From positions 2,593,001 through 2,657,000 of the forward strand of contig NZ_CP063362.1 in the NCBI RefSeq assembly GCF_016807805.1: DNA of 64,000 bases, written 5' to 3'. Below, piece by piece: positions 54,746 through 63,544 of this stretch (positions within the stretch are counted from its first letter, which is position 1; each line of letters starts with the position of its first letter). A model generated the notes under the pieces. The model searched no databases, was not told the origin of the DNA, and worked only from the letters and a program-made list of their open reading frames with translations. This DNA is from Xanthobacter dioxanivorans (GTDB lineage: Bacteria; Pseudomonadota; Alphaproteobacteria; Rhizobiales; Xanthobacteraceae). Both the position numbers and the translations under genes were made by a program.

Positions 54746-55762
54746 ATGGCGCCGCTCATCGACGTGCGCGACCTCTCCATCGCTTTCTCCCGCGCCACCC
54801 CGGTGCGCGGCCTCTCCCTCACGGTGGAGGCGGGCGAGACCGTGGCGCTGGTGGGGGAGAGCGGGTCCGGCAAGTCGCTCACCGCCCTCGCCTTGATGCG
54901 CCTGCTGCCCGAAGCCGCGCGCATCGCCTCCGGCGAGATCCTGTTCCGGGGCCGCGACGGCCAGATCCATGATCTCGCCCGGCTCGACGACCGGGCACTG
55001 CGGCAAGTGCGCGGGCGCGACATCGCCATGGTGTTCCAGGAGCCCATGACCTCGCTGAACCCGGTGCTCTCCGTGGGCCAGCAGGTGGCCGAGGTGGTGC
55101 GCCTGCACGAGGGCCTCTCCCGCCGCGCCGCCTTTGCCCGCGCGGTGGAACTGTTGGACCTCGTGCGCATCCCTGAGCCCCTGCGGCGGGTGGGCGACTA
55201 TCCCCACGAGCTCTCCGGCGGCATGCGCCAGCGGGTGATGATCGCCATCGCGGTCGCCTGCGCCCCGCGCCTGCTCATCGCCGACGAGCCCACCACGGCG
55301 CTGGACGTGACCATTCAGGCGCAGGTGCTGGACCTGCTCGACGCCCTGCGCCGCGACCTCTCGATGGGTTTCCTGCTCATCACCCACGATCTCGGCGTGG
55401 TGGCCGAATGGGCCGACCGGGTGGCGGTGATGTATGCCGGCCGCAAGGTGGAGGACGCGCCCTTCGAAACCCTGTTCGGCGCGCCGCTCCATCCCTACAC
55501 GCGCGGCCTGCTCGCCGCCTCGCCGCGGCTCGATGCCGGCCAGCATTATTCGGCCGGAGCGCTTGCCGAGATCCAGGGCTCCATCGCCTCGGCGGCGGGG
55601 GAGGAGGGCTGTGCCTTCGCCCCGCGCTGCCCGAACGCGCGGGCGCTGTGCCGCGCCGCCGTGCCGGCCCTCGACGCGGTGGCGCCGGGCCATCTCGTCG
55701 CCTGCCCCGTCACCACGGCGGCCGCGCAAAGGGAGGCGCGCCATGTCCTTGCTTTCGGTTGA
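54746..55762 (+). CDS. ABC transporter ATP-binding protein (DppD/OppD-type)
   Basis: A 338-residue ATPase: Walker [10 protein letters not shown]-loop [20 protein letters not shown], signature LSGGMRQRV, Walker [14 protein letters not shown]. The C-terminal oligopeptide extension carries a Cys cluster ([16 protein letters not shown]) that in relatives binds a 4Fe-4S cluster. It begins right after the permease stop and overlaps the next ATPase by 20 bases. Confidence 0.93.
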   Translation: MAPLIDVRDLSIAFSRATPVRGLSLTVEAGETVALVGESGSGKSLTALALMRLLPEAARIASGEILFRGRDGQIHDLARLDDRALRQVRGRDIAMVFQEPMTSLNPVLSVGQQVAEVVRLHEGLSRRAAFARAVELLDLVRIPEPLRRVGDYPHELSGGMRQRVMIAIAVACAPRLLIADEPTTALDVTIQAQVLDLLDALRRDLSMGFLLITHDLGVVAEWADRVAVMYAGRKVEDAPFETLFGAPLHPYTRGLLAASPRLDAGQHYSAGALAEIQGSIASAAGEEGCAFAPRCPNARALCRAAVPALDAVAPGHLVACPVTTAAAQREARHVLAFG

Positions 55763-56692
55763 GAACCTGCATGCCGGCTACGAGTCCGGCGGGCGCCTGC
55801 TGCGCGCGGTGGATGGCGTCTCCTTCGCCGTGGAGCCGGGGGAGACGGTGGGCCTCGTGGGCGAGAGCGGCTGCGGCAAGTCCTCTTTGGCCAAGGTCAT
55901 CATGCGTCTCGTCTCCCCGCCTCGGGCCGGGTGGTGTTCGACGGGGTGGATGTGGGCGGCCTTCAAGGCACGCCGCTGAAGGCCTATCGCCGGCAGGCGC
56001 AGATCGTGTTCCAGGACCCGTTCGCCTCGCTCAACCCGCGCCAGTCCATCGCCGACATCCTCACCGCGCCTCTGGCGGTGCACGGCCTCGTGCCGCGTGG
56101 CGAGCGGCTCAAGGCGGCGGGGGATGCGCTGGAGCGGGTGGGCCTGCCGCGCGAGGCGCTGTCGCGCTATCCGCACGAATTCTCCGGCGGCCAGCGCCAG
56201 CGGCTCGGCATCGCCCGCGCGCTCATCCTTTCCCCGCGCCTCGTCATCTGCGACGAGCCGGTGTCGGCCCTCGACCTCTCCATCCAGGCGCAGATTCTGA
56301 ACCTTCTGGCGCGGCTGAAGGCGGAGCTGGGGCTCTCCTATCTCTTCATCTCCCACGACCTCTCGGTGGTGCGCTATTTCGCCGACCGGGTGCTGGTGAT
56401 GTATCTCGGTCGCATCGTGGAGACGGGCTCCTGGCAGTCCATCTTCGCCCGCCCGCTCCACCCCTACACGCGCGCGCTGATCGAGGCCGTGCCGACGCCG
56501 GGGCGGCGGCGCCATGCCGCTCCGCTCTCCGGCGACCTGCCGAGCGCGCGCAACGTGCCGACCGGCTGCCGCTTCCATCCGCGCTGCCCGCTGGCGACGC
56601 CCCTCTGCACCCAATCCGACCCCGCGCTGCGCCCCCTCGGGGCCGGCCGCGCCGTCGCCTGCCATCACGCGCCCGAAGAGGCGCTTCACTGA
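55743..56692 (+). CDS. ABC transporter ATP-binding protein (DppF/OppF-type), one-base frameshift
   Basis: About 317 codons. Walker [10 protein letters not shown] lies in the first frame. At about 55915-55925 the frame shifts, and [10 protein letters not shown], the Q-loop [14 protein letters not shown], signature [15 protein letters not shown] and Walker [15 protein letters not shown] follow. Adding one base after TCCCCG gives the expected [10 protein letters not shown]. The C-terminal Cys motif [12 protein letters not shown] is present. Everything else is intact, so a sequencing error is likely. Confidence 0.85.
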
Positions 56693-56703
56693 GGATTTCG
56701 CCA

Positions 56704-57837
56704 ATGACCGCCCACGCCATTCCGCAGCCCCCCGCGAAGTCCGTGACGCCGCCGGACTATCGCTATCTCGGCAAGAGCGGCCTGAAGGTGCCGAAGCTGG
56801 CGCTGGGCACCATGATGTTCGGCGGGCCCACCGACGAGGCCACGTCCCACCGCATCATCCACAAGGCGAAGGAGCAGGGCTTCTTCTTCCTCGACACGGC
56901 GGACGCCTACCAGAACGGGCGCACCGAGGAGATCGTCGGCCGCGCGGTGAAGGGCGACCGCGACGCCTATGTGCTCGCCACCAAGTTCGCCAATCCCGGC
57001 GGCACGGGGCCGAACCGGCAGGGCATTTCCCGCAAGTGGATCATCGAGGCGGCGGAGGCGAGCCTGAGGCGGCTCGGCACGGATTACATCGACATCCTCT
57101 ATTTCCACCGCGCCATCTTCGACGCGCCGCTTGGCGAGGCGGTGCGGGCGGTGGCGGACCTCGTGAAGGCGGGGAAGGTGCGCTATTTCGGCGTCTCCAA
57201 CTTCCGCGGCTGGCGCATCGCTGAGGTGGCCCATCTCGCCGATGAGTTCGGCATCGACCGGCCCGTGGCCAGCCAGCCGCTCTACAACATCGTGGACCGC
57301 ACGGCGGAGGTGGAGCAGCTTCCCGCCGCCCATCATTACGGCCTCGGCGTGGTCACCTATTCGCCGCTGGCGCGCGGCGTGCTCACCGGCAAATACGTGC
57401 CCGGCGCGGCCCCGGCGGCGGACAGCCGGGCGGGGCGCGGCGACCGGCGCATTCTGGAAACCGAGTGGCGGCCGGAATCCATCGACATCGCCGAGGCCAT
57501 CGCCCGCCACGCGGCCGAGGCCGGCATTCCGGCGGCGACCTTCGCGCTGTCCTGGGTGCTGAACAACAGCCTCGTTACCTCGGCCATCGCCGGGCCGCGC
57601 ACCGAAGCCCAGTGGGACGAGTACGTCGCCGCCCTCGATTACGGCTTCACCGCCGCCGACGAGGCGCTGGTGGCCTCCCTCGTGCCGGACGGTCACGTCT
57701 CCACGAAATTCTACACCGACCCCAGCCACCCGGTGGAAGGCCGCGTGCCCCACACCGGCGGGAGCGATGCGGCCGCCCGCGTGCAGGAGCGCGCGCAAGA
57801 ACGCGTGGCTACGCGAGTGGCCGCCCGCGTCGGCTGA
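56704..57837 (+). CDS. Aldo/keto reductase
   Basis: A 377-residue NADPH-dependent aldo/keto reductase of the Kv-beta/YghZ-like group. The tetrad is visible: Asp and Tyr in FLDTADAYQNG, Lys in VLATKFANPGG and His in ILYFHRAIFD. SAIAGPRT lies in the cofactor-binding end. It follows the ABC ATPase by 11 bases and precedes a flavin monooxygenase. It may reduce an aldehyde released by C-S cleavage, or a sulfur substrate itself; this is inference from position. Confidence 0.9.
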   Translation: MTAHAIPQPPAKSVTPPDYRYLGKSGLKVPKLALGTMMFGGPTDEATSHRIIHKAKEQGFFFLDTADAYQNGRTEEIVGRAVKGDRDAYVLATKFANPGGTGPNRQGISRKWIIEAAEASLRRLGTDYIDILYFHRAIFDAPLGEAVRAVADLVKAGKVRYFGVSNFRGWRIAEVAHLADEFGIDRPVASQPLYNIVDRTAEVEQLPAAHHYGLGVVTYSPLARGVLTGKYVPGAAPAADSRAGRGDRRILETEWRPESIDIAEAIARHAAEAGIPAATFALSWVLNNSLVTSAIAGPRTEAQWDEYVAALDYGFTAADEALVASLVPDGHVSTKFYTDPSHPVEGRVPHTGGSDAAARVQERAQERVATRVAARVG

Positions 57838-57890
57838 ACCAACCGAATGTTCTGCCCCTTCACGCCTTGAGCGATCAAAGGAGAGATCCC

Positions 57891-59261
57891 ATGGCACTTG
57901 CATCGACCCAAGCCGCGCAGGCCCGGCGGCAGCTTGTCCTCAACCTGTTCATCTATCCCGGTGGACATCACGAGGCCGGCTGGCGCTATCCCGGCGCGCG
58001 GCCGGAGCGGCTGCTCGACATCACCTTCTACCAGGACCTCGCCCGTTCGGCCGAGGCGGCGAAGCTCGATGCGGTGTTCTTCGCCGACGGGCCGGCGCAG
58101 GTGGACAATATCCGCTACGCCTCGCGCTTCCGCCTGGAGCCGCTCACCTGGCTCTCGGCCATCGCCGCCGCGACCACCCATATCGGCCTCATCGGCACGG
58201 CCTCCACCACCTATTACGAGCCCTACAACCTCGCCCGGCTCTATGCCTCGCTGGATCATCTTTCCGGCGGGCGCGCGGGCTGGAACATCGTCACCACCGC
58301 CGTTCCCCAGGCCTCGGCTAATTTCGGCCTCGCCGAGACGCCAAGCCATGCCGAGCGCTATGCCCGCGCGGCGGAGTTCGTGGATGTGGTGACCAAGCTC
58401 TGGGACAGCTGGGAGGATGACGCCCTCGTGGCCGATCCCGTCTCGGGCCTGTTCGCGGATGACAGCAAGATCCACCCCATCGAGCATGTGGGCCGGCACT
58501 ATCGGGTGAAGGGCGCGCTCAACACCCCGCGCATCCCGCAGGGCCGTCCGGTCTATGTGCAGGCTGGCTCCTCCGACGACGGGCGCTCGTTTGCCGCGCG
58601 CTATGCGGAAGCCATCTTCACCGCCCACCAGACGGTGGAGAGCGCCAAGGCCTTCTATGCCGACATCAAGAAGCAGGCGGCGGGGCTGGGGCGCAATCCG
58701 GACCATGTGAAGATCCTGCCCGGCATCAGCCCCTATATCGGCTCGACGGAAGCCGAGGCGCGCCAGCTGCACGAGGCGTTCAGCGACCTCATCCAGCCGG
58801 AATACTCCATCTCGCAATTGAAGCAGATCACCGGCGTGGACTTCTCCGGCCACCCGCTCAATGGGGTGGTGGAGCTGGACGCCTTCAAGGATGCCGGCCC
58901 GGCAAAGCTCGTGGCCAGCCGCTTCCAATTGGTGGTGGACATCGTGCGGCGGGAGAAGCCGACGCTGCGCCAGCTCATCGACCGCCTCGCCGGGGCGCGC
59001 GGCCATTACGTGGTGGTGGGCACGCCGGAGAAGATCGCCGACGAGATCCAGCATTGGTTCGAGAGCGGCGCGGCCGACGGCTTCAACGTGATGCCGCCCT
59101 GGTACGCCGCCGGCTTCGACCTTTTCGCTTCGCAGGTGGTGCCCATCCTGCGCAAGCGCGGGCTCTTCCGTGAGGACTATACCGGCCGGACGCTGCGCGA
59201 GCATTACGGCCTGCCACGGCCGCAGAGCCAGTTCGCCGAGGCGGCGCGCGCCACCGCCTGA
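57891..59261 (+). CDS. LLM-class flavin-dependent monooxygenase (NtaA/SnaA/DszA family)
   Basis: A 456-residue bacterial-luciferase-like enzyme: LNLFIYPGGHHEAGWRYPGA at the start, LDAVFFADGPAQ, and HLSGGRAGWNIVTTAVPQAS (the family GWN-VT motif). Such enzymes use FMNH2 to oxidise nitrilotriacetate, dibenzothiophene sulfone or related compounds. ATG 57891 sits behind AAAGGAGAGATCCC. In this context desulfurisation of the imported compound is the best guess. Confidence 0.9.
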   Translation: MALASTQAAQARRQLVLNLFIYPGGHHEAGWRYPGARPERLLDITFYQDLARSAEAAKLDAVFFADGPAQVDNIRYASRFRLEPLTWLSAIAAATTHIGLIGTASTTYYEPYNLARLYASLDHLSGGRAGWNIVTTAVPQASANFGLAETPSHAERYARAAEFVDVVTKLWDSWEDDALVADPVSGLFADDSKIHPIEHVGRHYRVKGALNTPRIPQGRPVYVQAGSSDDGRSFAARYAEAIFTAHQTVESAKAFYADIKKQAAGLGRNPDHVKILPGISPYIGSTEAEARQLHEAFSDLIQPEYSISQLKQITGVDFSGHPLNGVVELDAFKDAGPAKLVASRFQLVVDIVRREKPTLRQLIDRLAGARGHYVVVGTPEKIADEIQHWFESGAADGFNVMPPWYAAGFDLFASQVVPILRKRGLFREDYTGRTLREHYGLPRPQSQFAEAARATA

Positions 59262-59309
59262 GGCATCGCCATCCCTTCGTGCCGGCGCTCCCCAGGCGGC
59301 GACACGGAT

Positions 59310-59345
59310 CCGGCCCCTTTCCCGGTCGCTCGGGGAAGGGGCCGG
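59310..59345 (+). other. Intercistronic stem-loop between two monooxygenase genes
   Basis: CCGGCCCCTT (59310-59319) and AAGGGGCCGG (59336-59345) form a perfect 10-base stem with further partial pairing inside. A short CTGTTTCC tail follows, so it might attenuate or stabilise rather than terminate. Confidence 0.5.
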
Positions 59346-59375
59346 GGCTGTTTCCGTTCTCCCGCGAGGTATGCC

Positions 59376-60551
59376 ATGTCCGCTCTCGTGTCCGCTGTCC
59401 CGTCCGAAGCTCCCCTCCTGCGCGGCCCGCTGGACTTTCCCGACAGCCCGCTCTCCCGCTCCGCCCGCCAGCCGCTGATGCTGGGGCTGTTCCTGAACCT
59501 TCAGGACATCCATTTCTCCGATCATCCCACCAGCAACAGCTGGACCTACGACTACAATTCCGCCCTGGTGGAGAAGGCCGACGCGCTGGGCTTCGACATC
59601 GCCTTCTCGCGCACCCAGTGGCTGCCCAAGGGCGGCTATGACGGGGAGGCCTCGCTGGACAGTTTCGTGGCCTTGGGCGCCATGGCGGCGACGACGAAGA
59701 ACATCCTCCTCATCTCCACCTTGCATGTGCTCTACGGCCCGTGGCACCCGCTGCACATCGCCAAGATCGGCGCCACCTTCGACCACATCTCCAAGGGGCG
59801 CTGGGGCATCAACATCGTCACCGGCCACCGCGCCATCGAGCACGAGATGTTCGGCTGGAACCGCATCGAGCATGACCGCCGCTACGACATGACGGGCGAA
59901 CTTTTCGACGTGCTCCACCGGCTGTGGAGCGACACCGAGAACTATTCGGTCGAGGGCCGGCTGAACCCGTGGAAGATCGTCAACGGCTACATCACGCCGA
60001 AGCCGCTCTATGGCCGGCCCATCCTCGTCACCGCGACGGGCTCGGACGCCGGCATCGACTTCGCGGCGGGCCATTCGGACCTGCTGTTCATCACCTCGCC
60101 GGGCGGCGCGCACATCGAGAGCGCGCTGGAGACGCTGCCGGCCCACATCGCCGCCATCAAGGGGCGGGCGCGGGCGAAGGGGCGGGAGGTGAAGGCCATC
60201 ATCAACCCCATCATCGTCAGCCGCCCCACCTCGGCCGAGGCGCACGATTATGCCCGCGCCATCGCCGCCGGCGTGCCGGCGCCGACCCACACCTCCTTCG
60301 GCCATCGCGGCTATGACAGCGATGCGGTGGCCTGGCTCGGACGGCGCGATGCGACGCACAAGCAGGGGCTCAATCTCGGCGGCAACATCGAGATCATCGG
60401 CTCGCCGGAAGAAGTGGTGGACCAGCTCGCGGCACTGAAGCGCACCGGCATCGACGGCGCGCAGCTCAACTTCTATGACTTCGCCGCCGACCTCGACCAT
60501 TTCGCCACGGATATCCTGCCGTTGCTGAAGCAGGCCGGCCTGAGGCTCTGA
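59376..60551 (+). CDS. LLM-class flavin-dependent monooxygenase (SsuD/SfnG-like)
   Basis: A 391-residue FMNH2-dependent monooxygenase with GFDIAFSRTQWLPKGGYDGE, GRWGINIVTGHRAIEHEMFG and the C-terminal RTGIDGAQLNFYDFAADLDH, features of the dimethylsulfone monooxygenase SfnG and alkanesulfonate monooxygenase SsuD group. ATG 59376 follows CGAGG. It probably releases sulfite from a sulfone or sulfonate, with FMNH2 perhaps supplied by the nitroreductase-like flavoprotein encoded next. Confidence 0.88.
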   Translation: MSALVSAVPSEAPLLRGPLDFPDSPLSRSARQPLMLGLFLNLQDIHFSDHPTSNSWTYDYNSALVEKADALGFDIAFSRTQWLPKGGYDGEASLDSFVALGAMAATTKNILLISTLHVLYGPWHPLHIAKIGATFDHISKGRWGINIVTGHRAIEHEMFGWNRIEHDRRYDMTGELFDVLHRLWSDTENYSVEGRLNPWKIVNGYITPKPLYGRPILVTATGSDAGIDFAAGHSDLLFITSPGGAHIESALETLPAHIAAIKGRARAKGREVKAIINPIIVSRPTSAEAHDYARAIAAGVPAPTHTSFGHRGYDSDAVAWLGRRDATHKQGLNLGGNIEIIGSPEEVVDQLAALKRTGIDGAQLNFYDFAADLDHFATDILPLLKQAGLRL

Positions 60552-60582
60552 CACCCGTTCCTTCCCACCCGAGGATTGCCCC

Positions 60583-61184
60583 ATGACCGTTGTCGTTGCC
60601 CCCGCCAGAGCGAGCACCCCGTCGAGCCGCTGTTCCTGGAGCGCTGGTCGCCCCGCGCCTTCACCGGGGAGGAGATTCCGCAGGCCGAACTCAATTCCAT
60701 CTTCGAGGCGGCGCGCTGGGCGCCCTCCAGCTTCAATTCCCAGCCGTGGCGCTTCCTCTATGCCCGCCGGGGCACGCCCGCGTTCGACACCTTCCTGAGC
60801 CTGCTCGTGCCGTTCAACCAGCAGTGGGCGCAGAATGCGGCGGTCCTCATCGTCGTCGTTTCGGCCCGCAGCTTCGTGCGGCCGGGGACGACGGAGCCGG
60901 TGTCGGCGCGCAGCCATTCCTTCGATGCCGGCGCGGCCTGGGCGAACCTGGCCTTGCAGGCGACGAAGCTCGGCTGGCACGCCCACGGCATGGGTGGCTT
61001 CGACGCGGAGAAGGCCCGCACGGAGCTGAAGGTGCCGGACGACTACGAAGTGGAGATCGCCGTGGCGCTGGGCCGTCGCGGCGACAAATCCCTGCTGCCG
61101 GAGAGCTTCCACAAGGGCGAAACCCCGAGCGGCCGTCGCCCGCTGGCCGAGACCGTATTCGAGGGCGCCTTCCCGGCGGCGTGA
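60583..61184 (+). CDS. Nitroreductase-family flavoprotein, one-base frameshift near the start
   Basis: About 200 codons. After MTVVVAP the frame shifts at a run of five C (60599-60603). A sixth C would give RQSEHPVEPLFLERWSPRAF, the normal opening of this family, followed by FEAARWAPSSFNSQPWRFLY (FMN-binding) and VAVALGRRGDKSLLP. Length is standard. Nitroreductase-fold proteins can act as NAD(P)H:flavin reductases. The indel is probably a sequencing error. Confidence 0.8.
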
Positions 61185-61197
61185 CACTTAAAAGGCA

Positions 61198-61224
61198 ATG
61201 GCCCCGTCGGTGCGGCGGGGCCAT
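61198..61224 (-). terminator. Terminator hairpin between convergent operons
   Basis: ATGGCCCCG / CGGGGCCAT, a perfect 9-base stem with a 9-base loop, lies 14 bases after the nitroreductase stop and 25 bases after the SfnB-like stop on the other strand. Read on the minus strand it is followed by TGCCTTTTAAG. It probably serves both operons. Confidence 0.65.
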
Positions 61225-61248
61225 CAGCGTGCGGCGGAAAACGCCGGA

Positions 61249-62487
61249 TCAGAAGAAGCCTTTGGCCGGCAGTGGCGTGCCCTTCACCAGCAGTTCGCCG
61301 ATGGCCTTCGCCTTGTAGCTCGAAGGATTGTGCGAGGCGATGGTGCGGGCGTTGCGCCAGTGGCGGTCGAGGTTGACGGCCCGTTCGGTGGCCGAAGCGC
61401 CGCCCGTCTCGAACAGCAGCGAGCCGGACCTCAGCGCGAGATCGTCCACCACCAGCTTGGCTTGCGCCGCCGCCTTCGCGGCCTCGGCGGCGAGCGCTTG
61501 CGCGTCTTCGCCGCGATCGCGAGCATCGCTCGCGCGGTCGAGGGTCTCCGCCGCGGCGAGGATCACCGCTTCGGCGGCAAAGGCGTTGGCCGCGAGCTGG
61601 CCCACGGCCTGCTGCAGGAAGGGGTCGTCGGCGGGGGTGGGCACCGGCGCATAATAGAAGCTGCGCTTGCGGCGCTTCACCAGCGCGATGGCATCCTCCA
61701 GCGCGCCGCGCGTGATCCCGGCCACCACGGTGGTGAGGAAGAGCTGCGCCTGCGTGTTGGAATAAGCGAGGCCATAGCCACGGCCGGGGCTGTCGAACAC
61801 CGCCTCGTCCGCCTCCACCCGCACATTGTGGTAGCGCGTGGTGCCCGAGGCGGTGAGACGCTGGCCGGCGCCGTCCCAGTCGTCGACGATCTCGATGCCC
61901 TCGCGCCGCGTGGGGATGATGACCGCCGCCACCCGCCCGTCCGCCGTCGCCGCGCGGATCAGCATGGTTTCGGCGAACAGGGTGCCCGTGCTGTAGTATT
62001 TGACGCCATTGAGGCGGAAGCCGTCGCCCTCGGGATCGAGCCGCGTGTCGGGTGCGAAACCGCCCGCCGGCTTGTCGCCGGATTCGGTGGAGGCGAGGCC
62101 GAAGATGGCGCCCGCCGCCACCTCCGCCTGCCAGCCCTTGCTCTTCGCATCATAGGGCAGGCGGGCGTACTGCTCGGCCACCGTGAAGTGGTTGCGGAAG
62201 ATGTGCGCCACGTTGGCGTCAGCGGCGGCGAGGTCCAGCGCCAGCTTGTAAGTCTGGCGGAAGGTCGCGCCCGCCCCGCCATTCGCCGGCGCGAGCCTTA
62301 GCGCGCCGAAGCCCGCCTCCTTCAGCAGGCCGATCGCCTCGAAGGGGAGCACGCGATCGCGCTCCCGCTCGCTGGAGCCGGCGCCGATCTGTTCGAACAG
62401 CGCGCGCCAGTCGGCGGGGTCGGCCGAGCGCCGGGTGGCGGGCGCGCCGGCGGTCTCGGCGGGCAAGGGGATGACGGGCTTGTTCAT
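61249..62487 (-). CDS. Acyl-CoA-dehydrogenase-fold flavin monooxygenase (SfnB/DszC-like)
   Basis: A 412-residue member of the SfnB/DszC branch of the acyl-CoA dehydrogenase fold: FGALRLAPANGGAGATFRQT, HIFRNHFTVAEQYARLP, GVKYYSTGTLFAE and a C-terminal RHWRNARTIASHNPSSYKAK that replaces the catalytic Glu region of true dehydrogenases. Relatives oxidise dibenzothiophene or are needed for use of sulfones. It follows the binding protein by 38 bases in a minus-strand operon that runs off the right edge. Confidence 0.87.
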   Translation of the reverse strand: MNKPVIPLPAETAGAPATRRSADPADWRALFEQIGAGSSERERDRVLPFEAIGLLKEAGFGALRLAPANGGAGATFRQTYKLALDLAAADANVAHIFRNHFTVAEQYARLPYDAKSKGWQAEVAAGAIFGLASTESGDKPAGGFAPDTRLDPEGDGFRLNGVKYYSTGTLFAETMLIRAATADGRVAAVIIPTRREGIEIVDDWDGAGQRLTASGTTRYHNVRVEADEAVFDSPGRGYGLAYSNTQAQLFLTTVVAGITRGALEDAIALVKRRKRSFYYAPVPTPADDPFLQQAVGQLAANAFAAEAVILAAAETLDRASDARDRGEDAQALAAEAAKAAAQAKLVVDDLALRSGSLLFETGGASATERAVNLDRHWRNARTIASHNPSSYKAKAIGELLVKGTPLPAKGFF

Positions 62488-62525
62488 GGCAATCCTCGGG
62501 GTGTGGCGCGTGCGGCTTGGACGGC

Positions 62526-63521
62526 TCAGTATTGGGCGAGGTGATCGGCGACGATGATCTTCTCCGGCAGGATCTTGCGTGCCGCGAGCCAGTCCGCCGC
62601 CGTCTGCAACTGGGCGATGAAGGCCTTGTCGGTGACGGGGATCAGCGTGTAGTGGCGCTTGCGCTCGATGAACTGGTCACGGATGATTTCGCTGTAGCCG
62701 GCGCGCCTCTGCACGATGGTCTCGGCCTCCACCACGTTGGCGTTGGTCCACTTGGCCTCGGCCTCGTAGGCGGTCGCCACCGCCTTCACGATCTGCGAAT
62801 TTTCGGTCGCGAATTTCCGGCTCGTCACGTAGGAGCTGTAGTCGATGAAGAATTCGAGGTCGCGACCTTCGAGGAAGACATCGTGCGCCTTGTATTCGAG
62901 CCGGGCGATATCGACGCCGGGGCTCCACATGGACCACGCGTCCACCTTGCCGGATGCGAGCGCTGGGGCGGCATCCGGCGGGTTCAGATAGACGAACTTG
63001 ACTTTCGAACGGTCGATGCCGTGCTTCTCCAGCGCGGCGACCAAAAGGAACTCGCCGAGGCCGGAGCGATTGACCGCAACCGACTTGCCGATGAGGTCCG
63101 GCACCGTGTTGATGCCGGAATCGTCCTTGGCGATGATGGCGGTGGTGCGCGGCTCGTAGAGCACGAACTGGGAGAAGACCAGCGGCGAGCCGGCGAGGAT
63201 GGCGGCGAAGGCCGGGGTGGTGGAGCCGCCGAAGCCGAAATCGGCGCTGCCGCCGGTCACCGCCTGGAGCGTCGGCGCGTGGTTGGGGAAGGGGCCGAGC
63301 CACTCCACCTTGATGCCCTTGTCCGCCAGCGCCTTCTCGAACACGCCACGCTCCTTGACGATCAGCGTCAGGCCATGGAAGCCCCAGGTGAGGCGCACCA
63401 CGTCAGTGTTGCGGGTGTCCTTCTGCGCCGCGGCGGCGAAGGGCAGGAGGCCGGCGGCGCCGAGGCCGGCAAGGCCGGTGGCGAGGAACAGGCGGCGGGA
63501 CGGCGTGAGGAAGGAAGGCAT
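62526..63521 (-). CDS. Aliphatic sulfonate-type ABC substrate-binding protein (SsuA-like)
   Basis: A 331-residue exported protein. The signal peptide (SRRLFLATGLAGLGAAGLLP) ends near residue 32; then VRLTWGFHGLTLIVKERGVF, VTGGSADFGFGGSTTPAFAA and VPDLIGKSVAVNRSGLGEFL form the SsuA/TauA fold. It lies 23 bases after the ATPase gene. It is only distantly similar to the binding protein at 46603, so a different sulfur source is likely. Confidence 0.9.
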   Translation of the reverse strand: MPSFLTPSRRLFLATGLAGLGAAGLLPFAAAAQKDTRNTDVVRLTWGFHGLTLIVKERGVFEKALADKGIKVEWLGPFPNHAPTLQAVTGGSADFGFGGSTTPAFAAILAGSPLVFSQFVLYEPRTTAIIAKDDSGINTVPDLIGKSVAVNRSGLGEFLLVAALEKHGIDRSKVKFVYLNPPDAAPALASGKVDAWSMWSPGVDIARLEYKAHDVFLEGRDLEFFIDYSSYVTSRKFATENSQIVKAVATAYEAEAKWTNANVVEAETIVQRRAGYSEIIRDQFIERKRHYTLIPVTDKAFIAQLQTAADWLAARKILPEKIIVADHLAQY

Positions 63522-63544
63522 GGGGCGTCTCGTGAGGGTGTGGA

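Noticed and set aside
57711..61187. A very long minus-strand open frame of over 1100 codons
   Set aside because: It lies opposite well-recognised plus-strand genes with clear motifs. High GC content suppresses stops on the antisense strand, and its translation is Arg/Gly/Ala-rich with no domain.
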